DNA from: Aristaeella lactis
GTDB taxonomy: Bacteria; Bacillota; Clostridia; Christensenellales; Aristaeellaceae
Assembly: GCF_018118585.1 (NCBI RefSeq)
Contig: NZ_CP069421.1
Span: forward strand, 2,604,001 to 2,668,000
DNA length: 64,000 nt
Direction of reading: 5' to 3'
The position numbers were made by a program, and so were the translations under genes. The notes under the pieces were generated by a model that was not told the origin of the DNA, did not search any database, and saw only the letters and a list, made by a program, of their open reading frames with translations. Position 1 is the stretch's first letter. Each line of letters begins with the position of its first letter. Shown here piece by piece: positions 39,950 to 50,081 of this stretch.

Positions 39950-41770
39950 TTGAAAAAATACTTCTGGCCTATGCTGGACGCTGTCTTCATCTTTATCGGC
40001 CTCCTGATTTCGCTGGAGTTTTATTTCTCCCTGAGGGTTCCGGAAGGACATGTATATCATCTGTGGCGGACGATGCCGCTGCTTCTCGTAACCACGTTGA
40101 CCGCGCTGGCTGTCAGCGGGATCTACCGTACCATTCTTGCCTATGCCGGACAGGATATTCTCCTGCAGAGCGGGATCAGCACCCTGGCAGGTACCGGCAT
40201 CACCTATCTGGTCTCCCTGATTATCTACCTGTTCCGGGATCAGATCGGAACGAATTTTTTCCTGATGCCCCGTCCGGTCTATTTTATCCAGTGGGTTATC
40301 ACGTTCTTCCTGGTGGGCGCGTCCCGCTTCCTGATCCGTTACCGGACCGCGGGCAGCCGCAGGAAAGAGGACAAGGAAACCAAACGTATCCTTATTATTG
40401 GCGCCGGTTATGCCGGTTCCACCGTGATCCGCGATATCCAGAACGGCCGTTACGGCAACGCTACGGCTGTGGCGATTCTGGATGACGATCCCGCCAGGCA
40501 GCATTCCTCCATTTCGCGGGTTCCGATCGTGGGCGGAACGGACATGGTAGCTGAAACCGCCGAAAGATACAATATCAGCGAGATTATCATCGCCATTGCC
40601 ACCCCCAACGGGGATATTACCACGCTCCTGAATGACTGCATCGGAACGGGCGCTCATGTGATGATCTATTCCGGCGTCCGGGAAGGCGCCGAAGCCCGGG
40701 ACGTCAATATTGCGGACCTGCTGGGCCGCGCGGAGCAGCACCTGGACATGACGGAGGTGCACGCCTACCTGACCGGCAAGACCATCCTGATCACCGGCGG
40801 AGGCGGAAGCATCGGTTCTGAACTGTGCCGGCAGATCCTGGCCTTTACCCCGAAAAAACTGATCCTTTACGATATATCCGAAAACTATATGTATGACCTG
40901 TTCTTCGAACTGAAAGAAAAGTACGGGGAACTGGTGGCCAACACGCTGGTCCTGGAGGTCGGCAGTGTCCGGGATGAGGAATCCCTCTGGCGGGTGATGG
41001 GGAAATACAAGCCGGACGTTGTGATCCATGCCGCGGCGCATAAGCATGTTCCCCTGATGGAAACCAGCAGCGAACAGGCGATCCTGAACAACGTGTTCGG
41101 CACCTATAAAACCGCGAAAGTGGCTATTGAATGCGGAGTAAAACGCTTTGTCATGATCTCTACGGACAAGGCTGTGAATCCCACCAATGTTATGGGCGCT
41201 TCCAAACGCCTGGCGGAGATCATTATTACTTCCATCCCGAACAAGAAAACTGAATTCATGGCGGTGCGCTTCGGCAACGTGCTCGGTTCCCATGGCTCTG
41301 TGGTTCCGATCTTTGAACGCCAGATTCGTGCCGGAGGTCCGGTGACCCTTACGGATCCCAATATCATCCGGTACTTTATGACGATTCCCGAAGCGGCTTC
41401 CCTGGTACTTCAGGCGGTCAGCATCGCAAAGGGCGGAGAAGTCTTTATTCTGGATATGGGTGAGCCTGTCCGGATCAAAGACCTGGCTGAGAAGATGATC
41501 CATCTTTACGGCACCGGCCGGGAAAAGATCGTCTGCACCGGCCTTCGCCCCGGGGAAAAGCTCTATGAGGAGCTTCTCCTTGACAAGGAAAATGACCAGG
41601 CAACTGAACGGGACCGGATCTACGTCGCAAAACAGGACCATTATGACTGGGAGACTGTTGAGCAGATGCTCCGCGAACTAGAGGATACCCTGGAGCGCCA
41701 TGGTGATATCCGCCAGTGCCTCCATAAGCTTCTTCCAACCTTCCGGGAACCGGAAAAGACGTCACCGTAA
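39950..41770 (+). CDS. Membrane nucleotide-sugar 4,6-dehydratase (CapD/WbpM/PglF type)
   Basis: 606 residues. There are four N-terminal membrane segments (to ~residue 130), a first Rossmann-like CoA-binding region (RILIIGAGYAGSTVIRDI), and a C-terminal extended SDR domain with TGGGGSIGSEL near residue 282 and STDKAVNPTNVMGASK near residue 395, the Met/Lys catalytic arrangement of inverting 4,6-dehydratases. It probably makes a 4-keto-6-deoxy sugar, often the first step to bacillosamine-like or QuiNAc sugars. The start is TTG at 39950. GAGGTGA sits 15 bases upstream, better spaced for the ATC at 39941, so the exact start is uncertain. First gene of the operon. Confidence 0.9.
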   Translation: MKKYFWPMLDAVFIFIGLLISLEFYFSLRVPEGHVYHLWRTMPLLLVTTLTALAVSGIYRTILAYAGQDILLQSGISTLAGTGITYLVSLIIYLFRDQIGTNFFLMPRPVYFIQWVITFFLVGASRFLIRYRTAGSRRKEDKETKRILIIGAGYAGSTVIRDIQNGRYGNATAVAILDDDPARQHSSISRVPIVGGTDMVAETAERYNISEIIIAIATPNGDITTLLNDCIGTGAHVMIYSGVREGAEARDVNIADLLGRAEQHLDMTEVHAYLTGKTILITGGGGSIGSELCRQILAFTPKKLILYDISENYMYDLFFELKEKYGELVANTLVLEVGSVRDEESLWRVMGKYKPDVVIHAAAHKHVPLMETSSEQAILNNVFGTYKTAKVAIECGVKRFVMISTDKAVNPTNVMGASKRLAEIIITSIPNKKTEFMAVRFGNVLGSHGSVVPIFERQIRAGGPVTLTDPNIIRYFMTIPEAASLVLQAVSIAKGGEVFILDMGEPVRIKDLAEKMIHLYGTGREKIVCTGLRPGEKLYEELLLDKENDQATERDRIYVAKQDHYDWETVEQMLRELEDTLERHGDIRQCLHKLLPTFREPEKTSP

Positions 41771-41802
41771 ACATCCAATAACCGGCAAGAGAGGATACAG
41801 CA

Positions 41803-43191
41803 TTGAGTAAACAGCAGTCATGGACCCCGGCCAGGATCATCTATGCCGTTCTGATGAGCGGCCTGCTTCTGGGCTATATGGCGGTCATAGCTACCTACAA
41901 GGATCCCACGACAACCGGGACAACTTTCTATTTCCCGGGATTTGTCTGGGTGATCCGTATCATCACCGCCGTGCTGGCGGTCTGGCTGGGCAAACTGTGG
42001 AAGGATAAAGGTTTCTGGCTCCTGATGGTTTACCTGCTCCTGAAAACAGTCCGGGTGGCAGTTCCAAATCTGCAGAATCTGTTTATTGAGAGCGTAAGCG
42101 ATGACCTTCTGACCGGACTTTGGGTATTCTGCGCCTGCTACGGTCTTGCCAGGGTGTTTTCGAAAGAACAGCTGAAAAAGTTCCTGGGCATTAACGCTGC
42201 CCTGTGGACCGCCGGCATGGTGGCCAACAGCTGCCTGGGGATCTATGCTGCTTGGAAAGACCAATGGATTTATACGATAGGCGAAGGCGCCATCTGGGGC
42301 CTTGTAGACGGACGGCTGTGGCTGACCTATTATGTGACCAATTCCGGCTCGGTGCTGAGCGTTTCTGTTCTCGTTGCCCTGAGCTGTATATTCATCCTGA
42401 AGAATAAAACAGGGAAACTTCTTTACTTCCTTTCCCTCATTCCCATGATGATCGCGCTGAGCCTCACAGACTCCCGCTGCGCGCAGGTGACTGTGGCAAC
42501 CGGCATCGCTGTGCTGATCGGCCTCTTTGTGCTGTATAAGCTCAGGGACAGGTTCCGGGAAAAAGGGAAAAAGGAATGGAAGGCCTGGATTCCCGCGATC
42601 GCGGTAACAGGTGTTGTTTTTGTTGCTGTGGTCCTGTGCAGCATGAAAACAATCTCCCTGTTTAACCAGGCCAGAACCAGAGGGTTACTGATCCCGCACG
42701 CACTTGCTGATACGGGTGACGGCGGCACACTGGTTTCCAACCGCGGCTATACCGGCACCAATATTCTGACAAGCAGGCCGATGATCTGGAATGCGGCGAT
42801 TCAGATCATTAAAGCGAATCCCCGGTATCTGCTGTATGGTACCTCCATACTGAACCCGATGAATGAAATCAACGCTTCCCAGTGGATGACATTCAAAGCG
42901 GCACATTGTCACTGCATGCCCCTGATGATCCTTCTGGAAAGCGGGATCCCGGGTGTTCTGCTGATGGGTGCTTTCCTGGTAACGATTGCTGTGAAGATGT
43001 TCCGGATGATCCGGGATACATCATATACCTGGGACAAAACAGCTATTGCGATCGTTATTTCCATTGCAGCCGGAGAATTGATCGAGTGCTTTACCTGGCT
43101 GCGTTCCGGACAGACCTGTGTTCTTCCTTTCTTCTTCGTGGCACTTGGAATTATCAGCGCTGCGAAAAGCGGCCGAAAAACCGCGGAGTAA
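41803..43191 (+). CDS. O-antigen ligase/polymerase-like membrane protein
   Basis: 462 residues with about ten to twelve membrane segments and a larger outside loop (MKTISLFNQARTRGLLIPHA to ASQWMTFKAAHCHCMPLMILLESGIPGVLL). The loop's HCHCMPLMILLESG region resembles the H-N-x-x-L-x-x-L-x-x-x-G motif of the Wzy/WaaL superfamily. It likely polymerises or ligates glycan units at the outer face of the membrane. A TTG start at 41803 follows GAGAGG; the gap to the previous gene is 32 bp. A second Wzy-like protein is encoded at 50082. Confidence 0.75.
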   Translation: MSKQQSWTPARIIYAVLMSGLLLGYMAVIATYKDPTTTGTTFYFPGFVWVIRIITAVLAVWLGKLWKDKGFWLLMVYLLLKTVRVAVPNLQNLFIESVSDDLLTGLWVFCACYGLARVFSKEQLKKFLGINAALWTAGMVANSCLGIYAAWKDQWIYTIGEGAIWGLVDGRLWLTYYVTNSGSVLSVSVLVALSCIFILKNKTGKLLYFLSLIPMMIALSLTDSRCAQVTVATGIAVLIGLFVLYKLRDRFREKGKKEWKAWIPAIAVTGVVFVAVVLCSMKTISLFNQARTRGLLIPHALADTGDGGTLVSNRGYTGTNILTSRPMIWNAAIQIIKANPRYLLYGTSILNPMNEINASQWMTFKAAHCHCMPLMILLESGIPGVLLMGAFLVTIAVKMFRMIRDTSYTWDKTAIAIVISIAAGELIECFTWLRSGQTCVLPFFFVALGIISAAKSGRKTAE

Positions 43192-43232
43192 CAGACAGAG
43201 ATGACCGAATTCCTGTAATGAGGTGACAGCTA

Positions 43233-44672
43233 ATGCAGATTAAGAGCAAGTATTCCTGGGCGAAGCATCTGGATTTTATGGTTGTGGACCTGGTTGCCTT
43301 GTTTATCGCGTTTATTATTTCTTATTTTCTGAAATTCCACGAATGGGATTTCTATACAAATGATGAATGGACGCGATATCTGTTCATTGTCCTGATCCTC
43401 AGTATTGTGATTAATTTCTTTGTGAATCCGTACAGCGGTATTATGCGCCGCTCGTATTATATGGAGCTGATCCGGGCGTTTCAACTGACGATCTATAACC
43501 TGCTGATCGCCAGCCTGATCTTTTATGCCTTTAAGATCGGCGCCACTTATTCCCGGGAAATGTCTTTTGTGATGTATGGCATCTACTTTGTTTTGTCTGT
43601 TATCCTGAAGTTCCTGTGGAAAAAGCTGCTGGTGTCCGGAAAGGTCGTAGTAAAGACAACAAAACAGATTCCGCTGTTTGTAGTTGGCAAAATAGACAGT
43701 ATCGAAAAAACAATCCGGAACGTTACAGCCGGGGATTTCAAACTTTACGATATTATTGGCATTCACCTGATCGACAGTGAACAGGAAAGCCTGGATGTGG
43801 AGGAAATCGGTACTATTCCGGTATATGGCCGGGATGTATATGAGAAACATATCCTGGATCATAACATTGAAGAGGTGCTGATCGCGGTACGTCCCGGAGA
43901 GGTTGAACCGGGTGTCATGGAACGACTGAATGCCAACGGTGTGGGCCTGAATATGGTTGTGGAATCCGCTATCGGCTTCCAGCCGGAGGACCAGTACATC
44001 CAGAACTTCGGCGTCTATAAAGCCTTGAGTATCGGCGCGTTCTCTTTCCGGCCTGGTCAGCTGCTATATCTGGGAATCAAGCGATTTATGGATATCGTGT
44101 GCGGCCTGATCGGTACGATCCTGCTGATTCCGATAACGATTATTGTGAAACTGGTATATCTGCTGACCGGTGACAAGGCGAAGATCTTCTACCGCCAGAA
44201 GCGTGTCGGACAAAATGGTAAAGAAATCAAAATCTGGAAGTTCAGATCCATGGTTCCCAACGCGGATGATATCCTCCAGGAAATGCTTAAGGAAGAAAAA
44301 TGGCGGAAGCAGTGGGAAGAAAACCAAAAGTTTGAAAACGACCCGAGAATAACCAAAGCCGGAAAGATTCTGCGGAAAACCAGTATCGACGAACTGCCAC
44401 AGCTGTTGAATGTTCTCAAAGGCGATATGAGCCTGGTTGGACCGCGGCCTCTGGTTGAGGGAGAACTGGAAGAGCATGGCGGACTAAAGCTTTACCAGAA
44501 GGTGAAGCCCGGTATTACCGGCTGGTGGGGCTGCAACGGCAGAAGCAACATTGATTACAGGGAGCGCCTGGAACTGGAATATTACTATGTGAAGAACTGC
44601 AGCCTGTATCTGGATGCTCTGTGTATAATCAGGACAGCTCTGGCGGTTATAAAAAAAGACGGTGCACAGTAA
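43233..44672 (+). CDS. Polyprenyl glycosylphosphotransferase (initiating sugar transferase)
   Basis: 479 residues. There are four to five N-terminal membrane segments, a Rossmann-like central part ([18 protein letters not shown]) and a C-terminal bacterial sugar transferase domain from ~residue 280 ([38 protein letters not shown], then [20 protein letters not shown]). This family moves a sugar 1-phosphate from a nucleotide sugar to undecaprenyl phosphate and so starts the repeat unit. GAGGTGACAGCTA precedes the ATG. Only this one initiating enzyme is seen in the locus. Confidence 0.95.
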   Translation: MQIKSKYSWAKHLDFMVVDLVALFIAFIISYFLKFHEWDFYTNDEWTRYLFIVLILSIVINFFVNPYSGIMRRSYYMELIRAFQLTIYNLLIASLIFYAFKIGATYSREMSFVMYGIYFVLSVILKFLWKKLLVSGKVVVKTTKQIPLFVVGKIDSIEKTIRNVTAGDFKLYDIIGIHLIDSEQESLDVEEIGTIPVYGRDVYEKHILDHNIEEVLIAVRPGEVEPGVMERLNANGVGLNMVVESAIGFQPEDQYIQNFGVYKALSIGAFSFRPGQLLYLGIKRFMDIVCGLIGTILLIPITIIVKLVYLLTGDKAKIFYRQKRVGQNGKEIKIWKFRSMVPNADDILQEMLKEEKWRKQWEENQKFENDPRITKAGKILRKTSIDELPQLLNVLKGDMSLVGPRPLVEGELEEHGGLKLYQKVKPGITGWWGCNGRSNIDYRERLELEYYYVKNCSLYLDALCIIRTALAVIKKDGAQ

Positions 44673-44691
44673 AGGGAAGAAGGACGAAGCA

Positions 44692-45447
44692 ATGAGTATC
44701 AGGATTATTATTGCCACACATAAGCAGTATTGGATGCCGGATGATCCCATGTATCTTCCCGTTCATGTGGGTGCCGCCGGAAAAGAGAGCATAGGTTACC
44801 AGCGGGATGATGAGGGAGAGAATATCAGCGCAAAGAATCCCAATTACTGTGAGTTGACAGGCTTGTACTGGGCATGGAAAAACCTAAATGCGGATTATGT
44901 CGGACTTGCCCATTACCGCAGGCATTTTTCAAACGGGAAATGGTTCGGGGACAAGAAAGACAAAGTCATCAATGGCGCGGAAATGGAAAAGAAACTGCAG
45001 GAAACGGATATTCTGCTGCCTACTCCCCGCAACTACTGGATTGAGACAAACTACAGCCAGTATGCTCACGCACATCATGCCATCGACCTTGACATAACCC
45101 GGGAGATTCTGCAGGAGAAATATCCGCAGCATATCGCGGCTTGGGATTCCAGCATGAAAAAAACTACCGGACACCGCTTTAACATGTTCGTGATGAAGAA
45201 AGAGCTCTTTGATCAATATTGCAAATGGCTCTTTGATGTGCTCTTTGAACTGGAAAACAGGCTGGACATCAGCTCCTACAACAAGAATGACAGCCGTGTA
45301 TTCGGATTTGTCAGCGAACGGCTTCTGGATGTATGGCTTGAAACAAACCACCTCCCATACAAAGACACAGGATATGTATTCATGGAAAACCAGAACTGGC
45401 TTGTTAAAGGCGGAAACTTTATCAAGAGAAAACTTGGAAGGAAATGA
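44692..45447 (+). CDS. DUF4422-family glycosyltransferase-like protein
   Basis: 251 residues from MSIRIIIATHKQYWMP, matching the DUF4422 pattern: NPNYCELTGLYWAWKN, GLAHYRRHF, DILLPTPRNY and ending FMENQNWLVKGGNF. DUF4422 proteins sit in capsule loci and are thought to be glycosyltransferases. ATG 44692 after GAAGGA is preferred to the earlier ATG at 44662, which overlaps the previous gene. This is the last GC-rich gene before the AT-rich block begins within a few bases of its stop. Confidence 0.85.
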   Translation: MSIRIIIATHKQYWMPDDPMYLPVHVGAAGKESIGYQRDDEGENISAKNPNYCELTGLYWAWKNLNADYVGLAHYRRHFSNGKWFGDKKDKVINGAEMEKKLQETDILLPTPRNYWIETNYSQYAHAHHAIDLDITREILQEKYPQHIAAWDSSMKKTTGHRFNMFVMKKELFDQYCKWLFDVLFELENRLDISSYNKNDSRVFGFVSERLLDVWLETNHLPYKDTGYVFMENQNWLVKGGNFIKRKLGRK

Positions 45448-45457
45448 GGTGTTTTCT

Positions 45458-46348
45458 ATGGAAAAATCATATGCTGTAATTGTGGTAACCTATAATAGAA
45501 AAGAGCTTCTTAAAGAAAACATTGAGTGTTTGTTGTCTCAGAGACCAGTGATACCACATATTATTATCATTGATAATCACAGCACTGACGGTACAAAAGA
45601 GTATATAGCTGATTATATTTCCGAGGAGAAAATAGAATATTGTGATACCGGCTCAAATCTTGGGGGAGCTGGAGGCTTTTCTTTCGGCATAAAATATGCT
45701 GCTGAAAAGGACTATGATTATATATGGGTGATGGATGATGATTGCATGCCCACAGAAAACGCTCTGGAAGAATTTATAAAAGCAGATAAAGAATTGAATG
45801 GCCAATATGGTTTTTTGTCAAGCAAAGTTCTATGGAAAGATGGAAGCATCTGTACTATGAATTTGCAAAGAAAAACACTAACTAAAACTCTTGAATGCTT
45901 TGATAATAATATTAATCAAGTTGTAATGGCTTCATTTGTTTCCCTGTTTCTTAAACGTGAAATAGTAGTGGAAATGGGACTTCCGATAAAAGAGTTTTTC
46001 ATTTGGACGGATGACTGGGAATATACCAGAAGAATATCATTAAAGTATCCCTGTTATGCAGTCAGAGACAGTGTTGTTATTCACAAATCAAAAAGCAATA
46101 TAGGTGCAAACATAGCTTCTGAGAGCGCGGACCGTTTGGACCGTTTTAATTATCTCTACAGGAATGATGTATATCTTTATAGGCGTGAGGGAATAAAGGG
46201 ATTCTGTTATGAAGCGACTCGCCTGACAGGCCATTGCATAAGAGTGCTGACAAAGAGTAAGGATAACAAGGGGAAACGTTTAGCGAAGATATACAAGGGA
46301 ACAATCTCTGGGCTTAAGTTTAAACCTGAGATTGAATACATAACGTGA
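45458..46348 (+). CDS. Glycosyltransferase family 2 (GlfT2-like)
   Basis: 296 residues starting MEKSYAVIVVTYNRKELL. It has the GT-A nucleotide-sugar fold, IIIDNHSTDGT, DTGSNLGGAGGFSFG and the metal motif WVMDDDCMP, then WTDDWEYTRRI in the acceptor region. The N-L-G-G-A-G-G pattern is typical of GlfT2-like galactofuranosyl and rhamnosyl transferases. The true start is the ATG at 45458 after ATGAGGTG. It is in the operon ten bases after the DUF4422 gene, but its base composition is clearly more AT-rich, a sign of separate origin. The next ~260 bp (46349-46607) hold no gene or clear promoter. Confidence 0.9.
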   Translation: MEKSYAVIVVTYNRKELLKENIECLLSQRPVIPHIIIIDNHSTDGTKEYIADYISEEKIEYCDTGSNLGGAGGFSFGIKYAAEKDYDYIWVMDDDCMPTENALEEFIKADKELNGQYGFLSSKVLWKDGSICTMNLQRKTLTKTLECFDNNINQVVMASFVSLFLKREIVVEMGLPIKEFFIWTDDWEYTRRISLKYPCYAVRDSVVIHKSKSNIGANIASESADRLDRFNYLYRNDVYLYRREGIKGFCYEATRLTGHCIRVLTKSKDNKGKRLAKIYKGTISGLKFKPEIEYIT

Positions 46349-46607
46349 CCTAATTAATTATGTAGTTTAATAAAATGATAAACTAGCAAGCTGATATGTA
46401 CAAGGCTAGCAGATATATCTTGTATAGTATGTTGCCGAACCAATATTCTTTTATTATTCGGTCTACATTTATAAATGCTAAGAGATTGTTGCCTTAAGAG
46501 GTATAAGTTTGCGTAAAGCAGATGATTTTAAGAGCATTTAGAAAATGTAAAATAATAGAGGTGCAAGTTATACTAAGTGATATTATTATACAGAAAAGGG
46601 TATGCGA

Positions 46608-47711
46608 ATGAATGTAATAGAAATCACAGGAGAGCCTATTTTACATGGAGGCCAGGAAAAATTTATATTGAATGTAATTGAAAACATAGATTACTCTGGT
46701 TTATCAATAGATGTATTAACTCCCTATATTTGTGATAATGAAGGCTTTCGAAAACTGCTCATATCCAAGGGAGGAAATGTATACGAGTTAGGCTTGGAGT
46801 TTAAACCTGGAGAGAGTAGAAAGCTACTCTTAAATCCAATTACGCAGTTTCTTAAGGAACACCATTATGATGTTGTTCATATACATTCAGGATCAATATC
46901 TGTTCTTGCATATACAGCTCTTGCAGCTAAGCATGCGAGTGCCAGGAAAATAATAGTTCATTCACATAGTACAGGGATTTCATCAATAAAGCATAAAGTG
47001 ATCCGTTTTATCTTTGGCTTTTTACTGAAGAAGTGTGCCACAGACTTCCTTGCTTGCTCAAAGCAGGCGGGGGAAATGAAGTATCCAAGATCGATAGTTA
47101 AGAACGATTTGAAAATTATCGAAAATGGTATTTCCATTGATGAATATAAAAGGAATGATGAAATACGCAAAAGCAAAAGAAATGAGTTAAATATAGCGGA
47201 TGACAGCTATGTAATAGGTCATGTTGGAAGATTTTCACAAGAAAAAAACCATTCATTTATAGTAAGTCTATTTGGTGAGATTCATGAGAAAATTCCCATA
47301 AGCAAATTATTGTTAGTGGGAGATGGAGAACTGCTTACTGATGTAAAAGAAGAAGTTAAAAGAAAACATTTAGAGGATTCTGTGATATTCACTGGGAATG
47401 TTGATAATGTACCGGATTATTATCAAGTAATGGACATATTTGTTCTTCCTTCTCTTTATGAAGGGTTTTCTTTTGTAACACTAGAGGCACAGGCTGCAGG
47501 ACTGCCTTGTATAATATCTACAGGTGTTCCCCAAACTGTAGTACTCGGGCAGAATGTTGATCAAATAAGTCTGGAAGACATAAATGGATGGATTGAAAGA
47601 GCTATATATTACAAAGATATCGAACCTGTAGATAATTCCACAGTCATCAGAGAAAAAGGCTATGACATTAAACAAACAGCAGCAAAAATCAAAAATCTAT
47701 ATGAAGGGTAA
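46608..47711 (+). CDS. Glycosyltransferase family 4 (GT-B fold)
   Basis: 367 residues. The N-terminal part starts MNVIEITGEPILHGGQEKF, a common opening of family 4 enzymes. The C-terminal GT-B half has GHVGRFSQEKNHSFIV near residue 205 and the EX7E-type region PSLYEGFSFVTLEAQAAGLPCI near residue 285. It transfers a sugar to the lipid-linked repeat. Of two close ATG codons, the second (46608) is better spaced after AAAAGGG. The coding region is strongly AT-rich compared with Region 1. Confidence 0.92.
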   Translation: MNVIEITGEPILHGGQEKFILNVIENIDYSGLSIDVLTPYICDNEGFRKLLISKGGNVYELGLEFKPGESRKLLLNPITQFLKEHHYDVVHIHSGSISVLAYTALAAKHASARKIIVHSHSTGISSIKHKVIRFIFGFLLKKCATDFLACSKQAGEMKYPRSIVKNDLKIIENGISIDEYKRNDEIRKSKRNELNIADDSYVIGHVGRFSQEKNHSFIVSLFGEIHEKIPISKLLLVGDGELLTDVKEEVKRKHLEDSVIFTGNVDNVPDYYQVMDIFVLPSLYEGFSFVTLEAQAAGLPCIISTGVPQTVVLGQNVDQISLEDINGWIERAIYYKDIEPVDNSTVIREKGYDIKQTAAKIKNLYEG

Positions 47712-47719
47712 ATTCAGAT

Positions 47720-48724
47720 ATGAATAATAAACTATTAACAATTTCAATAGCTTCTTACAATATTGAGAGATTTATACGCGATACTGTAGGGTCACTTATT
47801 GTAAACAATGATGATTTAAAAAAAATGGAAATCATCATTGTGGATGATGGTTCGAAAGACAATACGAATAAAATAGCGCATGAACTGAGCAGTCGGTTTC
47901 CAGAATCCATCATTGTTATTGATAAAGAGAACGGTGGTTATGGATCTACTATCAACGCGTCTCTTTCCATAGCAAAAGGGAAGTATTATAAACTGCTGGA
48001 CGGAGATGATTGGTTCAAAACAGACGAATTACCGTCTTTTCTTAAGTTTTTAGACAAGACAGAGGCCGATTTAGTTGTTACGCCATATATAGAAATAAGA
48101 GATAAGGAAGAGAAGCTAATTGATAATCATCCTGAAATATCGTCGGATGATAACGCTATAATTGACCTTCATATAGATAAAAAGCCTTTTTTGATGCATG
48201 AGATAGCAATCAAAACAGAAACACTCAGAAATTTGAATAAGCCAATAGCTGAACATTGTTTTTATACTGATTCTGAATATGTGTTTTATTGTATAATTGC
48301 AGCAAAGAGCATATCGCGTTATGAAAGCCCCATATATCGTTACAGGTTAGGAGTTGAAGGTCAAAGCGTTAGTCTTGAAGGAATACGTAAGCATCAAAAA
48401 GATTTGCCGATTGTAGCCAGAAGAATTATGTCAGCATATGTGGGAGCAGATCCGGAAAATTCTGGAGCGAAAAAAGACATTCTTAATTTGTGCATAACCA
48501 ATATAACATATCATACATATCGATCTTTTCTTCTGATACAAGATCCTGAGGATTACCGAAACGATCTTATAAAGCTCGATAAAGACATATATGAAAAATA
48601 TCCTATAGTTTATCAAATTGGAAGTAAGAGCAAACTTGTTAGATTGGTAAGAAAACTTCATTTCAGACCGTATAGAATATTATGCAGTATAGCATTAAAC
48701 ATGTTTAAAAAAGAAAACTTATAA
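47720..48724 (+). CDS. Glycosyltransferase family 2
   Basis: 334 residues. GT-A domain with LTISIASYNIERFIRD, IIIVDDGSKDNTN, ENGGYGSTINAS and the metal-binding segment YKLLDGDDWF. The C-terminal half has YTDSEYVFYCIIAA, common in family 2 transferases that add sugars to capsule units. It starts eight bases after the preceding gene, so the two are cotranscribed. The following 173 bp are very AT-rich and hold no gene. Confidence 0.92.
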   Translation: MNNKLLTISIASYNIERFIRDTVGSLIVNNDDLKKMEIIIVDDGSKDNTNKIAHELSSRFPESIIVIDKENGGYGSTINASLSIAKGKYYKLLDGDDWFKTDELPSFLKFLDKTEADLVVTPYIEIRDKEEKLIDNHPEISSDDNAIIDLHIDKKPFLMHEIAIKTETLRNLNKPIAEHCFYTDSEYVFYCIIAAKSISRYESPIYRYRLGVEGQSVSLEGIRKHQKDLPIVARRIMSAYVGADPENSGAKKDILNLCITNITYHTYRSFLLIQDPEDYRNDLIKLDKDIYEKYPIVYQIGSKSKLVRLVRKLHFRPYRILCSIALNMFKKENL

Positions 48725-48897
48725 ACGCAAAGGGCATAACACTTAAGTAAAAGGATATATTTACTATTACAGGGACTATATACAGAAATAATGTAGTATA
48801 TAAGCTATGTGTAAAAAGACATTTGGGCATATATTATTTTTGTATTATTGTAAAGCAGATATATAAATTCAATGAATAATAAAAGGATGGCATAATA

Positions 48898-50004
48898 ATG
48901 CATTTGGCGAGTAAAAATACAGGTCGACTTGATTATATTGATATGGCTCGTGGATTAGGTATGCTTTCTATTATTATTGGTCATATGGGAAGTTCAGTAG
49001 TTTCTGATATTGTATTTACCTATCATGTGCCATTGTTCTTTTTGATAAGTGGTTTTTTCTATAAAGATAAAATAGAAACAGTAAAAAAATATGCCTGTAG
49101 ACTTTTGAAACCTTATTTTATTACCTGGATTTTACTTATTGTATTATGCACAATAAAAGCTGGAGTAAAAGCCATAGCGAACTCGGAAGAAGTAGGGGGT
49201 GTAATTACCTATAGCATAAAGTATTGGCTAGTCGCAGGACTTTATGGCGGAGGAAGTACATACGCTAACAGTTTTTGGGGATATAACGATATTCCTATTA
49301 TAGGTGCAACTTGGTTTTTTATCGCATTATTATGGGCGATAATCCTACTGTTTTTAATAGAGAAACTAGATATAAAAACATGGAGTAAAACGCTGTTAAG
49401 AGTAATTAAAACATGTATAGTTGGTATTATTTTTTTTGTTGGCTGGTTTTCTGCAAAGTACTCGTGGTGGCCGTTATCAATTCAAGCAGGTTGTACAGGA
49501 CTTGGCTTTCTTTACATTGGATACATGTATCGTTTGTGGAAATTAGATCATAAGAGAGAAGAGGAATATAATAAGTCCAAGTGGTCACAATGGATAATTG
49601 CTATAATAGCTATATTATTGTGGCTACAATCTATTGTTAGAGCTATAAATGTTGAAGATGACACTTCAATGTCACTTGTACGAAACTGGTTTTCGAATCC
49701 TATATTGGACATTGTCGGTGCAGTTTCTGTATCATGGTTAATTGTGCAGGGAATGATAAAAATAGAAAAAAATAGCGAGAAAAAAGCCACGTTGCATATA
49801 ATAAAACGTATACTGGTTTTTTTTGGTGTTTATAGTGATATTATTCTTTGCATACATTTAATTGACATGAATATTATGCCTTGGGACAAGATTTATAGTT
49901 ATGTTCCATTTTATGCTATTGCATTTATATTGATATTCATTTTCAAACTAAGTCTTTATTATGGAGTAACAAAAATCATAACGAGAAGAAAATGTATACT
50001 TTAA
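48898..50004 (+). CDS. Membrane acyltransferase family 3
   Basis: 368 residues, about ten membrane segments. Near the N-terminus are RLDYIDMARGLGMLSIIIGHMG, with the conserved His, and HVPLFFLISGFFYK, both diagnostic of acyltransferase-3 proteins. It probably O-acetylates a sugar of the repeat unit. It is distinct in sequence from the acyltransferase at 15669. AAAAGGATGG precedes the ATG. Confidence 0.9.
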   Translation: MHLASKNTGRLDYIDMARGLGMLSIIIGHMGSSVVSDIVFTYHVPLFFLISGFFYKDKIETVKKYACRLLKPYFITWILLIVLCTIKAGVKAIANSEEVGGVITYSIKYWLVAGLYGGGSTYANSFWGYNDIPIIGATWFFIALLWAIILLFLIEKLDIKTWSKTLLRVIKTCIVGIIFFVGWFSAKYSWWPLSIQAGCTGLGFLYIGYMYRLWKLDHKREEEYNKSKWSQWIIAIIAILLWLQSIVRAINVEDDTSMSLVRNWFSNPILDIVGAVSVSWLIVQGMIKIEKNSEKKATLHIIKRILVFFGVYSDIILCIHLIDMNIMPWDKIYSYVPFYAIAFILIFIFKLSLYYGVTKIITRRKCIL

Positions 50005-50081
50005 TAAATTCTATTTAGGGCAAAAGGAAGAAATTGTATAATCGTATATAATCAGATATATAGTTTATGGAGAAACTAGTA